64,000 nucleotides of DNA from positions 23,309 to 87,308 of the forward strand of contig NZ_QUAK01000087.1 in assembly GCF_003429565.1 (NCBI RefSeq), given 5' to 3'. The position numbers and the translations under genes were made by a program. Positions 62,129-64,000 of the stretch are shown in pieces. This DNA comes from Streptomyces triticagri (lineage in GTDB: Bacteria; Actinomycetota; Actinomycetes; Streptomycetales; Streptomycetaceae). A model generated the notes under the pieces. That model ran no database searches, was not told where the DNA came from, and worked only from the letters and a program-made list of their open reading frames with translations. Position 1 is the stretch's first letter. Every line of letters begins with the position of its first letter.

Positions 62129-63814
62129 ATGTCAGACACCACTCAGAGCCCACTGCCCCGCCAGGTGGCCGACGCCTACGTCGACGACCTGATCGCCCTC
62201 GATCCCATCACCGGTACGTTCCTCGGAGTCGCGGAGAGCTCGTCACGGCTGCCCGACCTCTCGCCGGCGGGTGCGCGTCGGTGGGCCGAGCTGGCCCGTA
62301 CGACGCTGGCGCGCCTCGCGACGGCGGAGCGGGCGCCCGGCGGCGACAGCGACGTGGAGCGCCGCTGCGCCCGGCTGCTGCGCGAGCGTCTGACTGCCGA
62401 ACTCGCCGTGCACGAGGCGGACGAACACCTGCGTACGGTGGGCAATCTGTCCTCGCCCGTGCACGCGGTGCGGGAGGTCTTCACCGTCACCCCGACCGCG
62501 ACCGACGAGGACTGGGCGGCCGTGGCCGAGCGGCTGCGGGCGGTGCCCGCGGCACTCGAGGGCTACCGACAGTCCCTCGCCCTCGGCCTGGAGCGCAAGC
62601 TGTACGGCGGCCCACGGGCCACGGCGACCTTCGTGGGCCAGCTGACCGAGTGGAGCGGTACCGGCCGGGGGTGGTTCGACGAATTCGCGGCCGCCGGCCC
62701 CGACGCGCTGCGCGGGGAACTCGACGCGGCCGCCGCGCAGGCGACCGAGTCCGTGCGCGCGCTGCGCGACTGGATGCGGGACGTGTACGCACCGGCCGTC
62801 GAGGGCGAGCCGGACACCGTGGGCCGCGAGCGCTACGCCCGCTGGTCCCGCTACTACAACGGCACCGACCTGGACCTGGACGAGGCCTACGCGTACGGCT
62901 GGTCCGAGTACCACCGCATCCTCGGCGAGATGCGCACCGAGGCGGAGAAGGTGTTGCCCGGCGCGGCCACCCCCTGGGAGGCCCTGAAGCACCTGGACGA
63001 GCACGGCACGCACATCGAGGGCGTGGACGCGGTCCAGGAGTGGCTGCAGGGCCTGATGGACGAGGCGATCGAGGCCCTGGACGGCGAGCACTTCGAACTG
63101 GCGGACCGGGTACGGCAGGTGGAGTCCCGGATCGCACCGGCCGGCGGCGCCGCGGCGCCGTACTACACCCCGCCGTCGGAGGACTTCTCACGGCCGGGCC
63201 GCACCTGGCTGCCCACGATGGGCGACACCCGTTTCCCGGTGTACGACCTGGTGTCGACCTGGTACCACGAGGGCGTCCCCGGGCACCATCTGCAGCTTGC
63301 GCAGTGGGTGCACGTCGCCGACGACCTGTCCCGCTACCAGGCCTCGATCGGCATGGTGTCGGCGAACGCCGAGGGCTGGGCGCTCTACGCGGAGCGCCTG
63401 ATGGACGAGTTGGGCTTCCTCACGGACGCGGAGCGGCGCCTGGGCTATCTGGACGCGCAGATGATGCGGGCGGTCCGGGTGATCGTCGACATCGGCATGC
63501 ATCTGGAGCTTGACATCCCGGCGGACTCGCCGTTCCACCCGGGCGAGCGCTGGACTCCGGAGCTGGCCCAGGAGTTCTTCGGCCGGCACAGCGGCCGGCC
63601 GGCCGACTTCGTGGAGAGCGAACTGACCCGCTATCTGTCGATGGCGGGCCAGGCCATCGGCTACAAGCTGGGTGAGCGGGCCTGGCTGCTCGGCCGGGAG
63701 AACGCCCGGCGGGCGCACGGCGAGGCGTTCGACGCCAAGGCTTGGCACATGGCCGCCCTCTCCCAGGGTTCCCTCGGCCTCGACGACCTGGTCGACGAGC
63801 TGTCGAAGCTGTGA
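62129..63814 (+). CDS. DUF885 family protein, putative metallopeptidase
   Basis: A 561-aa DUF885 protein, largely helical. The conserved HEGVPGHH motif near residue 379 (an HExxxxHH variant that could bind zinc) is followed by NAEGWALYAERLMDELG near 412, where a further Glu ligand is expected, so a metallopeptidase-like fold is likely. No signal peptide, so it is cytoplasmic. The substrate is unknown; proposals for the family include peptide hydrolysis. It is 32 bp after the Lrp gene and ends at a hairpin shared with sbcC. Confidence 0.88.
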   Translation: MSDTTQSPLPRQVADAYVDDLIALDPITGTFLGVAESSSRLPDLSPAGARRWAELARTTLARLATAERAPGGDSDVERRCARLLRERLTAELAVHEADEHLRTVGNLSSPVHAVREVFTVTPTATDEDWAAVAERLRAVPAALEGYRQSLALGLERKLYGGPRATATFVGQLTEWSGTGRGWFDEFAAAGPDALRGELDAAAAQATESVRALRDWMRDVYAPAVEGEPDTVGRERYARWSRYYNGTDLDLDEAYAYGWSEYHRILGEMRTEAEKVLPGAATPWEALKHLDEHGTHIEGVDAVQEWLQGLMDEAIEALDGEHFELADRVRQVESRIAPAGGAAAPYYTPPSEDFSRPGRTWLPTMGDTRFPVYDLVSTWYHEGVPGHHLQLAQWVHVADDLSRYQASIGMVSANAEGWALYAERLMDELGFLTDAERRLGYLDAQMMRAVRVIVDIGMHLELDIPADSPFHPGERWTPELAQEFFGRHSGRPADFVESELTRYLSMAGQAIGYKLGERAWLLGRENARRAHGEAFDAKAWHMAALSQGSLGLDDLVDELSKL

Positions 63815-63819
63815 TCGGC

Positions 63820-63858
63820 GCGCCCGCCGGCCGGTCACCGACTTCGGCCGGCGGGCGC
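63820..63858. terminator. bidirectional hairpin terminator
   Basis: A perfect 14-bp stem (63820-63833 pairs with 63845-63858) with an 11-nt loop, between the convergent DUF885 and sbcC genes. Confidence 0.8.
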
Positions 63859-63886
63859 CCGTGGTCACCTGCGCGGTGGCGTGCGG

Positions 63887-64000
63887 TCAGCTCGTCGCCG
63901 TACGGTGCCGCAGCGAGGAGCCGTCGCGCTCCTTGACCACCTCGAGCTGGGTGTGCACGCGCCGCCGCAGATCGGGCACATGGCTGACGATGCCGACACT
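63887..64000 (-). CDS. sbcC: SMC-type nuclease ATPase SbcC, C-terminal end (partial)
   Basis: The window ends inside this gene. The 37 visible residues, SVGIVSHVPDLRRRV followed by HTQLEVVKERDGSS, match the C-terminal end of SbcC, where the H-loop histidine of the ABC-type ATPase is in SHVPDL. SbcC works with the nuclease SbcD on DNA ends and hairpins. The stop is at 63887-63889; the start and the rest lie to the right of the window. Identification rests on a short segment. Confidence 0.75.
   Translation of the reverse strand, partial: SVGIVSHVPDLRRRVHTQLEVVKERDGSSLRHRTATS

Overview
The window comes from a high-GC actinomycete, almost certainly a Streptomyces. The coding regions have strong third-position G/C bias, many GTG/TTG starts and AGGAGG-type ribosome binding sites. 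The gene content fits the genus: XRE/DUF397 pair, secreted TAP-like hydrolase, SSI-type protease inhibitor, MurT/GatD, ECF41 sigma factor, several ClpP paralogues implied. I see no rRNA, tRNA, phage, insertion sequence or CRISPR array. It looks like ordinary chromosome with about 63 protein-coding genes, nearly all intact.

Layout. 0-8 kb: MMPL exporter, 2H phosphoesterase, glutathione peroxidase, an Old Yellow Enzyme divergent from a MarR regulator, and an acyl-CoA dehydrogenase divergent from a TetR regulator. 8-12 kb: peptide deformylase, the lipid II amidotransferase pair murT-gatD, and pfkA. 12-17.5 kb: a CtaG-like membrane protein, a 52-residue membrane peptide, an SSI-like inhibitor, a substrate-binding protein without signal peptide, a PlsC acyltransferase and a secreted tripeptidyl-aminopeptidase-like hydrolase. 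17.5-22.5 kb: urease cluster ureABC-F-G-D (no ureE) with a GlnR-like box. 22.5-28 kb: TetR with its divergent membrane target, an AlkZ-like glycosylase, an orphan Phd/YefM antitoxin back to back with clpP, and an NlpC/P60 hydrolase behind a c-di-AMP (ydaO) riboswitch. 28-31 kb: threonine dehydratase-like enzyme and the ATPase / XRE-DUF5753 / DUF397 module. 31-36 kb: biotin genes bioF divergent from bioB-bioA-bioD. 36-45 kb: methyltransferase, MacB-type ABC exporter, LLM oxidoreductase, GNAT, two CNNM/CBS membrane proteins, SGNH hydrolase. 45-52 kb: purB, a mug-type glycosylase with a probable CTG start, an ABC-2 exporter divergent from a histidine kinase/response regulator pair that contains a decayed MFS remnant. 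52-64 kb: ROK and GntR regulators, ECF41 sigma factor, alpha/beta hydrolase, VOC protein, PhoD phosphatase behind a PHO box, a membrane-anchored ACT-GNAT fusion, a PLP gamma-lyase divergent from an Lrp regulator, a DUF885 metalloprotein and the 3' end of sbcC.

Together these genes serve core metabolism (glycolysis, purine, biotin), nitrogen and phosphate scavenging (urease under a probable GlnR box, PhoD under a probable PHO box), envelope maintenance (MurT/GatD, PlsC, NlpC/P60) and many regulator-target pairs with visible inverted repeats. No wholly new multi-gene system is obvious. The best leads are the ATPase/XRE/DUF397 module, the orphan antitoxin beside clpP with a perfect 28-bp palindrome, the membrane-ACT-GNAT fusion beside a methionine-lyase-like gene, and the MFS remnant separated from the kinase by one in-frame stop.
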